Source: Apodospora peruviana (lineage: Eukaryota; Ascomycota; Sordariomycetes; Sordariales; Lasiosphaeriaceae). From it: a DNA stretch of 64,000 nt. Each line of letters begins with the position of its first letter. The stretch's first letter is position 1. The notes below the pieces were generated by a model. The model worked only from the letters and a program-made list of their open reading frames with translations, had not been told where the DNA came from and made no database searches. The position numbers were made by a program, and so were the translations under genes. Of the stretch, positions 41,445 through 54,400 are shown one piece after another. The stretch spans positions 1,364,001 through 1,428,000 of the forward strand of contig JAUEDM010000008.1 in the NCBI GenBank assembly GCA_033439685.1. The letters run 5' to 3'.

Positions 41445-44090
41445 CAAGTAATATTCAGTCTTTGAAGATCATGGCAACAAGTCAGAGCCTGCCATTGGGT
41501 CTTTGATGGTGGTTGACAAAAAGATCTTGCGCCTGAGACAGTGAATCGGAAGACGGAAAAGATTCGACTTTTAAACCTCAAAAGACTCTAATATTGTTTC
41601 AACAACAATATTTCCTCTTCCATTCCCACACAAATTGGATGAGTTGCAAACATAGGGCTGGAGAACGAGGCATAAACCCGGCGGCTGGCTAAAGTCATGA
41701 TTATCGAAACGCAGTGTAAGAGGCAATGTCCCTTGGAGAACTCAGTGGAGCATGGTAGAATCCGATATCTGTGATCTACCTCTGGACCTTATTGCAATAA
41801 AGTTTTCAGAGCAGTGGAAGCTTTGATCATATGGTCGTCGATCAAGTTTCTGGTGTAACTGCAGTAGGAGGCAAGAGAAAGCCGCTTACGCTGTTCCATC
41901 TCTCGAGTTGATCCGATGTAGTCCGTGTCAATCAAGGCATTGGAGAGAGCGGCCGAGTCATGTCGATGATGACGGTGGACGTGGAGGTCGAAGAGATATA
42001 TAAAAATTATAAAATAAAGCCGCAATTAGGTAGATTAGAAGGACAAGGCGAGACAACACAAGACGAAGAAACTCACAGGCGAGACCAAAGACAAAACGAT
42101 TAACTTCTCTCTTAACGTGATGTCGACCTTGGGACTTAGGTATCGTCTCACCTGGTGGATACGCAAATATTAATTGACTTATCACGATGTTCCAGACAGC
42201 GAGAAAGTGCGTGGGATGGTCAAGAGAGAGAATGTGCATGGTTAACCGATGTCTCAGAGCTGTGTCAGAATCGTGGCTGACAGGGATTTGATCATCGTCT
42301 CATCCGTTGCCGAACCAAGTTTGGACGACATCCGGATGAGATGACAAGCACGATTACACGAATGGCCGCGGAAAGAAGCGCATGGCCCTGGCGCTCGGAG
42401 CAGCCCTTGCAACTTAAGCTGACGGAGAACATGGTGGAAAGGGAAAGGGAAAGAATCGTGTGCATCGTGAGAAGTTTGACACCTGCACGGAAGGAAGAAC
42501 CGCTTGGCCTGGAAGTGGTTGGTTGGGGAGAGGCCCGAAGAGAGAGATTGCGTCCATGCGCTAGCATGGCCACGGCGCCTTCCGTCTGCCATCCCCCCCA
42601 GAGCAGTTGCCCAGCCACCTCCACACTGTGTGGTGGCTTGCAGGTGGCCCTCCCTACAGGGACCAATTCAACTGGAAGCTCGATTGAGTTCTCATCTCAT
42701 CAATCTGAACAACCAAAGAGAGTTTCCTTCAATTGGAGCAAATAATATCGACGACAAGAACCACCCGACAAACTTCTTTCCTGAGGAGGATCTCTTTCGC
42801 TCCCTCCAACCCATTTCCATGTCAAGCATGCATCTGTATTGTGGAGCTGGTTTCGAAGATCAGTGACGGCAGCTTTGGTCTTGGACCTGGAAGTGCTGGA
42901 AAATGATACGACGCATGCCCCGCCCGCTCTATTGTTCTGTGGTGGAATGGCGCGAAACACAACGCTCAACTCGCTCGCACTTCAGATCCAAACGACGCGG
43001 CACTGGCAGCAGGTCCGGGCCCAACTCTAAACCACCGACCCTTCGCCAGAATAACGGCCCCTTGAAACGCCCCATTGCTCTTCAGAAGCCTTACGACGGA
43101 ATGGATATTGGAGTTCCCGGTGGCGTCTCCTTTTCGTACTCTTCCAGGATGCGGCGGCGCGCTTCCCTCCAGAAGACCCTTAACGCCATTTGACGCAACG
43201 ACCAGAGAATTGCTGAGATCGGTTGAGCGTTCTATGTTCTCTGCTATGGGTTCTGGGCTGACATTCCGAGAATTCTCGGAACCCGATCGGTTGTCGGCTG
43301 ATGTGAAATGCGCCATGCAAGATGGTCGTCCCATCGACATCAAGGCCTCCAGTGGAGGTTATCGTGATCGAGGGACGATGGCAGATGGGTGAGGCCGAGC
43401 CTGGCCGGGTTTTGGGGAAACACACCCTCGGCTCACATCCCGAAAATCCCATCACAATTCTTCATCCATGCATCCATCTCAACTTCTGACGCGATGACGC
43501 GAGATCTCCCCAGGTTCATTGACCAGCGGGTCCCGATCCGGGGTCGCAGACAAAGCCAAGGAGCCTCAAGGAGGCTCTCTTAGCGCGCACTTGTTCTGGG
43601 CAGGGGCTTGCCTCGTCAAGCGGTCAGGCTGTGATACAAGCCATGTCCCATGAAGCTGGATGACATCTCGCCAATACCTACCCACGCCTTGCTATGTTGT
43701 CCCTGATCTGGTTCATGCTTCAGCGCCCAATCCGCGATGCGCCAGTATGATCGCCATTAGGGGGCTTCCCCAATGAGCCGTACCCTGGCTCGATTTGTTG
43801 TTCTGTCCATCATGTCCCAAGTTCGTTTGTTGTCTTGTCAATCTTTATATAACGTCGAGGCCCGGCAATACAATGCATTCCTCTTTCTTTTTTACTCCCA
43901 TCCACCAAGTACCGCTCTCTTTCTAGCTTCTTTTTACATTCTCTACAGTTCTGTGAACTTTCTGTTCTTGACGCTCTTTCGGCAATTCTTTCGCTTCTAG
44001 TTCCAACCGCTCGGCCGGTTTTCGATTCTTCGCGCTCTTCTGGTCATTTTTTCGACGACTTCATACAACAATCGACATATATCCATCATC
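41445..44090. other. Intergenic region, 2.6 kb, with promoter at right end
   Basis: No supported gene. Several 90-135-codon frames overlap in both orientations between 42250 and 43460 and have no domain features. At the right end, TATATAA (43846-43852) and a long C/T-rich tract (43880-44020) form a strong-looking promoter for the secreted protein at 44091. Confidence 0.5.
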
Positions 44091-45170
44091 ATGCAGTCCA
44101 AAGTTGCTATCGTTGCGGCTCTGCTGGCTGCCGTTGAAGCTCGCTTCGGCCGTGAACAGGAAGCTCAGGGTGCCATTGGTGCTCTCAGCGCCTTTGGTAA
44201 CCCAGGCGCCGCTGCCACCCTTGCTGGAGCATCCATCAGCACCCTGCTTGGTGGTGCTAATGCCTGTGACAAGGTAAGACATGGCCTCCTCTTGATATAA
44301 GTTGATCTTGTGCTAACCTCAACCGAAAAGTTGGCTTTCGCAGACAAGATCGTAGCAGAGCTTGGCAATGACCCTGAGGTTATTGCTGCTGCCGCGGGCC
44401 TCGTAGCTGCAGAGAAGAACTTCAACAACTTTGCTCAGGATATCCCGACCATCTGCTCAGATGCAACCCTTCCGGCCACTGCAGAACTCCGAGGCATCGT
44501 CCCCCTTGTTGATCCTGGCGTCCTCGGCTCGGACGTTGAGAACGCCAACTCGGCCTCTTCCTTGACCAACCCCTTCAATGCCGATGGCCTCAGTGTCGCC
44601 GAGGTTATGATCGCAAATGGCTTTAGCAACTTCACGCTTCAGGGTTCCGATGGGTCCACCGCTGCCGCGGGTGGCGCTGCCGCGGGTGGCGCTGCTGGCA
44701 ACGCTGGCAACGCTGGCAACGCTGCTGAGGCCGATAAGGCAGCCAATACTGGAGCTGTCCAGTGCGGCGGCGTGGTCACGACGACCGTCGCTGCTGCACC
44801 GGCTGCGACCTCTGCCGCTGCGGTTGACAACAATAACAATGACAACGCCAACGATAACGCTGGCAACGCAAATGCTGGTGCCGCTGACTTTGGTCTCTGC
44901 GATCCCAGAATGGACTTCCAGCTCGGACGCCCTGGCCGCAAGGCGGATGAGGGTACCTTCCTGCCCGTCGATGAGCTCGTTGCCAAGGGACAGCAGGACG
45001 CCCTCAACCCTAACATCATCACCAACCGGATCTGCGACCAGCTGACCAACGTCTGCGAAGCAAACCAGGCCGCCAAGGACGTCTGCGAGGCCGCAAAGGC
45101 TGTCGTTCAGGGTCTCGCCACCAAGGATGCCACCACGGCCGATGCTTTCAACCAAGCTTTGGGCTTTTAA
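44091..45170 (+). CDS. Secreted Ala/Gly/Asn-rich protein, 340 aa
   Basis: Exons 44091-44273 and 44331-45170 flank a 57-nt intron (GTAAGA...GCTAACC...AAAAG) and give 340 residues. A signal peptide (MQSKVAIVAALLAAVEA) is followed by a helical, Ala-rich N-domain (ACDKLAFADKIVAELGND...). A low-complexity centre holds short GNA repeats, Ala/Thr runs and Asn/Asp runs (DNNNNDNANDNAG). The C-terminus has a Cys-containing module (LCDPRMDFQLGRPGRK..., ITNRICDQLTNVCEAN). Similar proteins occur widely in filamentous ascomycetes, sometimes labelled circumsporozoite-like from composition alone. It is probably extracellular or wall-associated. The strong TATA/CT-rich promoter suggests high expression. Confidence 0.85.
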
Positions 45171-46359
45171 GAGTATCTAAGTCATCTAAGGTCTCAGAGG
45201 CGTGTGGGGGGCGGGGGGTCAGAGGGCAATTGATGTAGTATCACAGCTCAGTGGTATCTACTGAGCTTTCGTTCTCTTTACGAAAATATACGTTTATTGC
45301 TTTCTGGTTCAAAAGTCAAGATTGTTCAAATATGTGTTCTCATGACGACGCAGTGCATATCGGTATCTAGGAGTTGAGTGTTTTTGGGATTTGGGCTTCA
45401 AGAGCAGTGGCAATGGCATCAGTTCCGGATTGGCAGGCTATTTGTAGCAGTAACAGCTTTTTCGAACAAACGGGTTGGATATAGTATTTCCTATGACAAT
45501 CATTGAATATGAGTTTACAGCGAGATTCAAAAATGCTGAATGAGTTTTGGCGCCATGAAAAGAGGTCGATTCGTGCGACCTGCATGGGTCTCCATGATCG
45601 CTTCGTCAGTTGATGTCTCGATCTAGTGAACATACTGCCCACTCATCATCAGTCTTATAAATCAGGAAGTTGTATGGAGCACCAAGTCGATGAAGTCATG
45701 ACGGTGGACATGGTTGATCAATGATGTTTCACCACTAAAATTCCCGCAGGACCGGATCGGTCCAATCAACTTACTTGGCAGCAGGCGTCCAAATCTAGAT
45801 GCCGAGGCTCAAATGGTAACATTACCCGCAATTTGGGGAAAGGGATACAACCCGACATTGACCACTGGTACAGTACATCCACACAATGCAGACTATCTAA
45901 GTAGTGTAACCCTTGATCAAGTCGGTACCAGAGATATGTCTGGTGCGCTTCTTTGGACTGTCATTGACACGCGGGACCGGGAATTGGCGGCTCGTTGTAT
46001 CGGTAGTTCTGCCACTGAGGTCTTGGCTTCTGGAGGCGGTAGGTAAGGTAACCCTGCGGCGAGCGGCGGATTGTTGCATCATATAGATGATGGTGTTTCT
46101 CTTCGGAGTTCGGCTCGGCCCCCAGACGGACGGGATGGAGACTGGACGGGACGGCAATAAGCTACCCCTTAGTACTAAAGGGGGAAGGTAGGGCTAGTGG
46201 GGAGTAGGACAGATAAAGGGTTCCAAAGTCCACCCACATACATCTTTTGTGACGTTCCTTCCTATACCAATTTGGTTATTGAACAAAACTTTGATATTAC
46301 CAAGTCAACAAAGCAACCACACACACACAAAACCACAGCCAGCAACTTCAACCTGAAAG
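45171..46359. other. Intergenic region, 1.2 kb
   Basis: It holds the 3' flank of the secreted-protein gene and the promoter of the reductase gene. A 110-codon plus frame (45714-46046) has no recognisable features. The last 60 bases are A/C-rich leader. Confidence 0.5.
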
Positions 46360-47533
46360 ATGAAAGAAGCTCTCGTTGCCAAAGGTGAGATCGATCCCCC
46401 CTGAATCTGATTCAAACAGCTAGGTACTAACCTCCTCTCGTGTATAGACCTCACGGTCCAAATCATCGACTCGCCCATCCCGGAACCGAACGATGACCAA
46501 GTCCTGATCAAGGTCGTTGTCAGCGGGTCCAACCCCAAGGACTGGAAATACCCGGCCTTGAGGGGAGGTGAACCGTCCAACGCGGGCGACGACATCGCCG
46601 GTTACGTCGAAAAGGTTGGACTGAAAGTGTTTGAGTTCAAGCCTGGGGATAGGGTTGCCGCCTTCCACGAGATGATGACGGCCCACGGCAGCTACGCCGA
46701 GTACGCGATCGCGTGGCAGCACACGACTTTTCATATTCCCCAGGAAACTAGTTTTGAAGGTAATACAACACCCGCTTTAATAGGTAGACGGCCCAGCTAA
46801 CTTGTGTGGCGGTATAGAAGCGGCAACCCTCCCGCTAGCAGCCATGACCGCCGCCGTGGGTTTGTATCAGCGTCTTGGCCTGCCTGAGCCATGGTCGCCT
46901 CTCACAAACCGCAACATCCCACTCGTCATCTACGGCGCGTCTTCGGCTGTCGGGTTTTATGCGCTGCAGTTTGCGATCCGGAGTGAGATTCATCCGATCA
47001 TTTGTGTTGCTGGCCGCGCCAAGGACTACGTGGAACCGTATCTCGATGCGACAAAGGGGGATGTGGTGGTTGATTATCGTGACGGCGACGATACTGTTGT
47101 CCAAGGAATTTTGAAGGCTGGGCAAAATGCACCGTTGCTGCATGTTTTTGATGCCGTGTCGGAGAATGGGAGTCCTGCCAACATTGGACGGGTGTTTGCT
47201 TCGAATCCGAAGAGTGATGAAGTGCCCAAGGTGACGTTTGTGTTGGGCGGTCCGAAGGAGTGTGTTACACCCAGAGGTGAGGAGGATAAGGTGGAACAGA
47301 GCATCACGATGGTGGGCAGTGTGCACAAGGAGGCGAAAGATTTCGGGTATGTGTTTTATCGGTATATTGCCCGGGGATTACAGGAGGGTTGGTTTAAGGG
47401 GCATCGGCCGGAGGTTGTGCCTGGTGGATTGGGAGGTGTCCAGACTGCGTTGGGAAATTTAAAGGCTGGGAAGGCGAGTGCGGTTAAGTATGTCTTTCGG
47501 ATTGGGGAGACGGAGGGGGTACAACAGGGTTGA
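46360..47533 (+). CDS. Medium-chain reductase, zinc-type alcohol-dehydrogenase-like, 350 aa
   Basis: Three exons: 46360-46384, 46448-46759 and 46818-47533, all GT-AG, giving 350 residues. The first exon (MKEALVAKD...) is only 25 nt. The GroES-like part contains VSGSNPKDWKYP, AGDDIAGYVEKVG and FKPGDRVAAF. The Rossmann part has NIPLVIYGASSAVGFYALQFA, then the C-terminal YVFRIGE. The Asn-Pro-Lys-Asp-Trp motif replaces the catalytic zinc Cys, so it belongs to the non-zinc quinone-oxidoreductase-like branch. It is probably an NADPH-dependent enone or quinone reductase in the cytosol; the substrate is unknown. It is not near other pathway genes. Confidence 0.9.
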
Positions 47534-48241
47534 TAGATAAACTAACTCCTCTCATTATATTCAAGCTGTAGTTTTGAAACCACACGCGATGAAAGCTGGG
47601 CACGCAGACTTTATCTCTGGTATTTCAAACTACACCTTTTTGCCTGTGCTTCACCTCAGTGCAGTATTGCAACTTATGAACTTTTTCATCCCTGTGACGG
47701 TGTACGCACAGACCACTAGTCTAATGACCGTACGGCAATTTGCTCTCTTTCTTGTTTTGTCTTCTTCGTCTTACCATTTTCGTAACATACTATAGATCAA
47801 TAGGAGCTTTGTCCCTCCTTCTTGCGTGGCACGTGACAGAAATCAAAACAACTCCGTGATGCTAGCCAGAAGAACAAATGAATGTGAATATTCTCCTCCA
47901 TTCCTCTTTCGAAAAGCATGCTGACCGGCTTTCCTATAACATGGCAATTACACCGACCCAATGCTTTTGACAAATGGCAACCGTTTGAGTTCCTCCAGGG
48001 GAGTCAGTATCCCAACCTTTTTACCAGACCGAAGCCGCCAGATGTGTCTTATGCCTCCCAGTCTCCACCAATTTTCCGGAACCGTAATCTCCATGATATT
48101 TGAATGAAAGTGATCCATCCCCTGTCGATTCCGAGCTTGCCGCCCCTATCCCGAAAGCCAAATGCCAATTCCAACGCCGCCCAACCCAGCCAGCCGAGTA
48201 TATGATAGTTACTCCGAACATTGAAAAGAAATGAAGAAATT
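47534..48241. other. Convergent intergenic region
   Basis: The 3' flanks of two converging genes. No supported gene was seen. Confidence 0.5.
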
Positions 48242-48781
48242 TTACTTCCCCGCCGGACCAACCGCCGAGGGATTCTGCTGCTTCACCAGTGCGGGCGTCG
48301 ATGCGCCAGGGCAGCCCACGCCCTTCTGACCCGACAAGCTCTGCAGCACCTGGATCATAACAGTTGCACGCTGCTGCTGCAGCGCCGCCTGAGCCGCCTG
48401 GTCTGCCGGCTGCGAGTTCCACTGGGCGAGGTTAATGGGCGCGACGACGTCACTGCCGACGGGGAAGGAGCCCTTGTTCAGCGCCAGGGCGAGGCCCGCC
48501 AGAAAATTCGGGTCGTCGCTGTCCGGCGGGCAGGTGCACGGGATCCGGGCTTTGGAGGCCGGGCTGACGATGCAGTCTGCAGACCCTTCAGCTTTCGTTC
48601 CCCGGACGACGTCGGCCGCAAAGTTCGGGATGAAGCTCTGGTCGGGCCGGGCGAGACCTGTCGCTTCGGCTAGGACGTCGCGCCGGAGTAGGTCAGACAA
48701 AGAACCGGGGGCAGCCGAGACCGGGGTGGTCACGGCGCCGATGGCCACGAGAGCGGCGATGAGGTTGTTGTGGAGTTGCAT
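48242..48781 (-). CDS. Small secreted protein, 179 aa
   Basis: An intronless frame of 179 residues. A signal peptide (MQLHNNLIAALVAIGAVTTP, cleavage near VSA-A) is followed by a short domain with four Cys: DCIV, IPCTCPP and VGCPG. It has an LLRRDVLAEA site that could be Kex2-cleaved, and a Gln/Ala-rich helix. This layout is common among secreted fungal proteins, including candidate effectors; there is no known domain to assign a function. The presumed promoter lies to the right. Confidence 0.8.
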   Translation of the reverse strand: MQLHNNLIAALVAIGAVTTPVSAAPGSLSDLLRRDVLAEATGLARPDQSFIPNFAADVVRGTKAEGSADCIVSPASKARIPCTCPPDSDDPNFLAGLALALNKGSFPVGSDVVAPINLAQWNSQPADQAAQAALQQQRATVMIQVLQSLSGQKGVGCPGASTPALVKQQNPSAVGPAGK

Positions 48782-51473
48782 GATGTTCGGAAGGCTGTTT
48801 ATAAAAAGTTGTGAAGTGAGTTCGGTTTATGGTTCGGTCTTCAGGGATAGAAAGGGGTCCGGCCCGTGTTATAAAGATGCTCAAAGGAATGTTTTTAAAA
48901 AGAAGTATGTTAAAGGCCGACTGGTTCGGATGAGACTAGATGCCGAAGCTGATGTGAGGATAGAATGGAAATAATATCGAGGATGAGGCCGGCTCTAAGC
49001 CCTTTTATTATATTCCGCTGACTGGCAAACATGTGAGCTTGAAGTTCACAGATGGTGTGAACGGGTCGACAAATAAGGTCCACCATCAACGGGCTTCTTG
49101 CGCGAGCGACCTAGATAGGAAACCGGCTCATTACTTCAAGCTGTCTCTTGTTTGGGTCCAGATTTTCGTTTTCAAGTTCCAGGCCCAGAATGGGATGACA
49201 TTGGATTCATTAGTAGCAAGGACGGAGGTAGGGGTAAGTCATAGACAAATCTGGGGTCGGGACCACCACCTTCACCTCCAGGGGCGAAACCAGGAGCTTG
49301 GATGAAATACAGTTATGGGTATTATCTCTCGGCAGAGTTAAAGGTGAGCACACAGTCACACACGCGGCAGACAGGTTCGGAGTTTGCAGCATGATCATGC
49401 GCCGTTTCAGGTCGAGGTCGGCGGATTGGCTTTAACCGGGACGACGATAAGCTTTCAAGTCCTGGGGATGGGAGGCGGCGCCGGATGAACCGTCCCACCT
49501 CCAACATGTGCCGGCGAATCGACCCCCCCTGCAGCGGCCGTGCTCATGTGAGATCTGCCACGTCTGATTCGACGACAGGCCGAGCCGTTTCGCGCCCACA
49601 CCTTTTCGCTGTGGCCAGTGGTTTGGTGGCTTGTATTGCACCCGGGTGGCGTTCCTGGCTCCCTTTTGGCCGTGACCCGTGACCCGTTACGCGAAGCTTG
49701 TCCAAACTCCGGAGTTGAGCGGCCGCCGACCCGTCGACATGGACCTCGGACTCTCTGCTCTGCACGTGTGAAAGATATCTCCATCTTGGACTTCTGATGA
49801 TGGCTCTTTTTCTGGTTGTTGGCGAGCAACCAAATATCATGCTCGTCGCAGAAATGGAACTTAATTCCTCAGCATTCATAATCCGTAGCTTGCCGATTCC
49901 TCAGTGGCTAGGCAATTGCGGTATCGCCATCGTTTCTAGCAGTGGAATCCATTTTCATCAGTAGCATTAACTTCCCGCTGGTTTCTGAACGGAAAATAGA
50001 TTCCTCAGTGGCAACTGTCGGCCAAAACCCACCTTGGTTATATGTCAAATATCCGCGAAAGATTCCTCAGCGGCGTGCATCTTGGGCCTCCCCCTGAGGA
50101 GATGCCCAGATGGCGGTATGAATGGAGTCTCGTCTCTTCGTGAGTTCCTTCGCCGCGATACCCCACCAGGAGGAATACTTGTGATCTCCCTTGATAAAAG
50201 AAAGTTGGCACGAACCGCTTGGGAACCAGGAAAGATCGCTGGTGTGCCGGACAAAAACCCATTGATTGGTCGAGATTATATTTAATCGATAAGACAAAAG
50301 TAACTTGAAACATCGCATTGCGGTTCCCTCGTTCCGACATTCATGCTTCGATGTTTCTAGGCGCCAGTTGGCCAGAGCCGCCAAAGCGCCAAGCGCTGGT
50401 ATCGTCATTTCCATCCACTATTCCAGGCTGTTCAAACGACACCGGACTTTTGGTGATGCGCCAAAAACGTCATTGTGTGCTTAATTCTTCTCCGAATGTA
50501 TCCATATTCCATCTTCCGTCGTTCGCCTGTGGGGTTTGTCTCTGAGACTGTCGCGATGGAGGACGGTGGAAAACCAAACGATGGAAGAGGGACACTGGAC
50601 CATGGATTGACTTTGAAACAAAAATCCCGAGCTTGTGGTACCCCTGGCAGCCGTTCTTATCGAGCGGTATCCCCCGACATCTGGAATGGTGGGCAGCTGT
50701 CAGCCCTTGGCCGTGCGGATTTAAGCTCCCCCACCACACCACTGCAACAACGGCCGCTTGATCGCCAAAAGTCAGGCAGGCCAGCAAAGGTCCGGAACCA
50801 GCGACCATCCTCCCAGGAACTTCCCTAAAGAAGCATAATTCCTTGTAAGGGAAAACAGCGCTGGAACGGCCTGCTTACAACACGCCTACCATGATGCAAA
50901 CATACCTTGAGGTGCTTTATTTCCGTGCATATAAATACATTGAAATTGTGCAACCCGCCTGCTCACCCATCTTTACGGATACTGTCAAATCGATCTCTAC
51001 ACTAATGTCAGCATCTTGACTCTGCGACAAGTCATGATCCTTCCACTTGCTGAGCCACTAGATACGTACATAACTATAACATGCAGACTGTTAACTATCT
51101 CCGGAAGGTCCGTCTAATGGTTGGAAATATATTGGTTGGTTCGGAGAACAGTAGGAGTTCTGACCAGAACTTGATGGAATCACTCAGTGACCAGATGACA
51201 AAATGAATGGCGTCCGCTGGAGACAAGAACAGAGAATAGAGAGCTCGAATTAAAACAGTAGGTATCTATGGTAGTAATCTGTATACGTGTACTCCATGTC
51301 TGATAAAAGAAAACACACAACGACAGACTCGAATACCAGTGCCCATCCCACAAACCACCAATCTGTTCCAGGCACATACAGACAGATTCCATCATTCTAA
51401 ATGCCATGGAACGCGCAAAACAAGCCTCAAGCAACAAACAAAGAGAACACCAAACAAACCTACCCCCATTACA
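48782..51473. other. Intergenic region, 2.7 kb
   Basis: No supported gene. Overlapping frames of up to 124 codons between 49450 and 50830 in all frames carry no domain. The region contains the ATTCCTCAG repeats listed next and the 3' flank of MSH6. Confidence 0.5.
49863..50074. repeat. Four spaced copies of ATTCCTCAG
   Basis: The core ATTCCTCAG occurs at 49864, 49896, 50000 and 50062, all in the same orientation. Three copies extend to GATTCCTCAG(T/C)GGC. Spacings are 32, 104 and 62 bases. It could be a regulatory element or remnants of a short repeat. Confidence 0.75.
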
Positions 51474-54400
51474 TCACAGCGCCTCAATCGCCCTCAGCAA
51501 CACCTCCACGCCTCGTTCCTCAACCTCATCACGCCCATCCTCGCCTTTGACATCTCTCAGCAGACTGGCAACATCGCTCAGCACCCCAAGCGGAATATAA
51601 CAACCCGTCTTGGCCCTCTCCAGACTCTCCTTCAACCTACTAGTATGCTCCCATTCCTTGGCCGCAACCTCAGCGCGCTCAATGACACTCCCCGAAATCC
51701 CGCACATGGCCGCGCAGTGCATACCAAACGACCCCTCCGCCACCCCGTCCTCGAGCTTGTACAAAAACGTAATCTGCCTATTCTCGTCGTCCACGTGGAT
51801 CTGCATCCGCCTGGCCCGGATCTCGGGGTGGTTCTCGAACTCGGTCGCCAGGCTGTGGTAGTGCGTCGCGAAGAAGCCGATGCACCCAATGTGCGAGGCG
51901 ACGTGGTGCAGCACGGCCTGCGCGACCGCGACGCCGTCGTATGACGACGTGCCGCGCCCGAGTTCATCTAAGATAACGAGCGAGCGCGGTGTGGCTTCTG
52001 ACAGAATCTTCTTGGTCTCGGACAGCTCGACGAAGAAGGTACTCTGCGCGGCAAATATGTTGTCGTTGGCGCCGAGGCGGGACATGATGCGGTCGACCGG
52101 GGTCATGGTGGCCGAGACCGCCGGGACGTAGCACCCGATCTGCGCCATGATGACTGCAATGCATGACTTTAAACCCAAGTTAGCTCGAATGTGCTGCTCA
52201 ATATAGGACGGATGTTAGACTTACCATGCGAAGGATCGTCGACTTGCCCGCAGCATTCGCACCAGTGAGCAGATTGATCTTGGCCTCATCACCTCCAAGC
52301 TTGATGTCGTTGGGAATGAAGTCGGAAACAGTGTTGACCATGCATGGATGACGAAGGTCCTCAAACTTGAGCACGCTGCGCTCGTCGTCCACAAACACCG
52401 GACGGCAGCTGGGTTCCCCGAGGGCCGAAGAGGCCTTGGCCAAGCTGACCAGGCAGTCCAGCTGTGATATGATACGGATTGCTTGCAGCCACACCTCGTA
52501 GTCGGCGTCGAGCCGCTTGAAGAAGCGGGATGCTACCTCTTTGACAATTTGTGAATGAGTCTCCTCGGCCTCCTGAAGTTCCCTGACCAAGTCTTCAAGC
52601 TCCTTGAAATAGTATCGCTTGACGGACGCGGTGGCAGACATCTGACGCCAGTTCGAGGGCACTTTAATCGCCTTGGGAGCCTCAACCTGGTAGATCTCTT
52701 TGCCCATGTCGGTGAACTTGAGCGTCTTGCAATGCACTGCAGCCTTTTTCTTCTCCAGTAGGGCATCGAGCTCTCCCTTGATGCGGTCTATCTCGTCCTG
52801 GCTGCTATCAAAGTCTTCTTCGATGCCCCGCTCAGGAATAAAGCCCTTTCCTTGGCGGGCCTGGTCTCTGTCAAGCGCCGTCTTCCAGTACCCCAGAGGG
52901 TCTCTCAAGTCAGGCATCGAGGAGAGTAGACGCTTGACAAGACCGTCGACTTTGTCGAGCTGGTCCAGCGTCGCCACCATTTCCTCGATTTGCTCGAACC
53001 CTTCCAGCACCTTGACAAAGTCTTGCGGTTTACAGACACCGGCGTGGATCCGGGAGATCAATCTCTCAAGGTCGGGCATCTTAGCCATCTGAACTGAGAA
53101 TTGGTCCCGGAGAACGCGGCTCGTATTCAGCATGTCGACTGCATCAAACCGCTCGTTGATCTTCTGGATGTTGCAGAGGGGATGGCAGACCCATTGCCGG
53201 AAGAGTCGCTTGCCAAATGGGGTTATGCACCTGTTGAGGAGGCTGAACAGGGTACCTTCCGTGTTTCCGTTGACAGTGTTGGCAAAGACTTCAAGGTTTA
53301 TGAGCGACTGGCCGTCGAGGATGAGGGTCCCGTTCTTGTGAATGGGACTATACCGCTCAAAGCTGCCCTGTGAGAGCAGGTTCTGGTCCAGTTTCAGGAC
53401 CCTGAGGTATTGAGTTAATGCTCCCAGAGCAGACATCAACAGATCCCTGTCCTTGGCCTCGGAAAGAGTTGCAGGCCAAGCTCCATCCTCGCCTTCACCA
53501 GCAGTGAAATAGCCGCCGCACTCAAGTTCGCGCCTGGCCAAGTCGGCATCCCAGAACTCGGTACCGGGCTTCATGTAATTCCAGATTGTGGTTGGGGACG
53601 TGTTATTCTTGAGGATGCGCAGCGCCTTGGTAGATATGTGCGACTTCTCCAGGAGCAATTCACGGGGCGCTGTTTGCGCAACAAACGTTTCGAACTTGGT
53701 GAGGTCAACATCGTCCTGGAATTCGGAGATAAAAAACTGGCCGGTTGCTGCGTCCACAAAGGCGATACCGAACGCAGGCTTGTCGTCAATGACCGACTCC
53801 TTGATAGCCGCACAGTAAGTGGCCATGTCGTCCTGCAACATGCTGCCATCCACAAGCGTGCCGCCAGTCAGGATGCAAGCGAGTTCGCGACGAATAATCT
53901 TGTCAGCCTTCTTCGCCTTGGCGTCACGCTCCCGCATCTCCTTACCCAACGCAGATTCCATCTGGTCAACCCGCGCTACCTTGTAGCCCTTTGCGACGAA
54001 CTGGTTGACCCACAAGTCCAGAGAACTCTCTGGAACGCCAACCATGCGCATATTGACGCGATCGGTAAGCTTCAGGTCGAAAAGCTGGTGCCCAATTGTA
54101 GCGTCATTCTCATAGAGCTCGTAGAACTTGCCCTTCTTGAAAAAGACGACTGTGTTCCAGAGATTCTTCTTGATCTCCCAGTACTGCTTCTCGAAGGCTG
54201 AAAAATTGTTGAAAGCATAGTTAGGGACATAGATGGTATTAGGGTCGAAGTCTGGGTGGCCGGGAGGGTTCTTGTTGCCATCCACGGGATTTGCCAGCCA
54301 GGAATGTCTGACTTCTGGTTCTTTGGTATGCGCCTTCACCTTTTGCGTTGTGGCTGGTGATTTCTTCTTCTTTGGTGGTGCGGCGGCAGACCCAGGCTCG

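Noticed and set aside
44457..45155. 232-codon minus frame antisense to the secreted protein
   Set aside because: Shadow of the Ala/Gly-rich coding repeat.
52225..52270. Unusual P-loop GANAAGKST in MSH6 instead of GPNMGGKST
   Set aside because: Fungal Msh6 proteins, including yeast as I recall it, carry this form, so it is normal.
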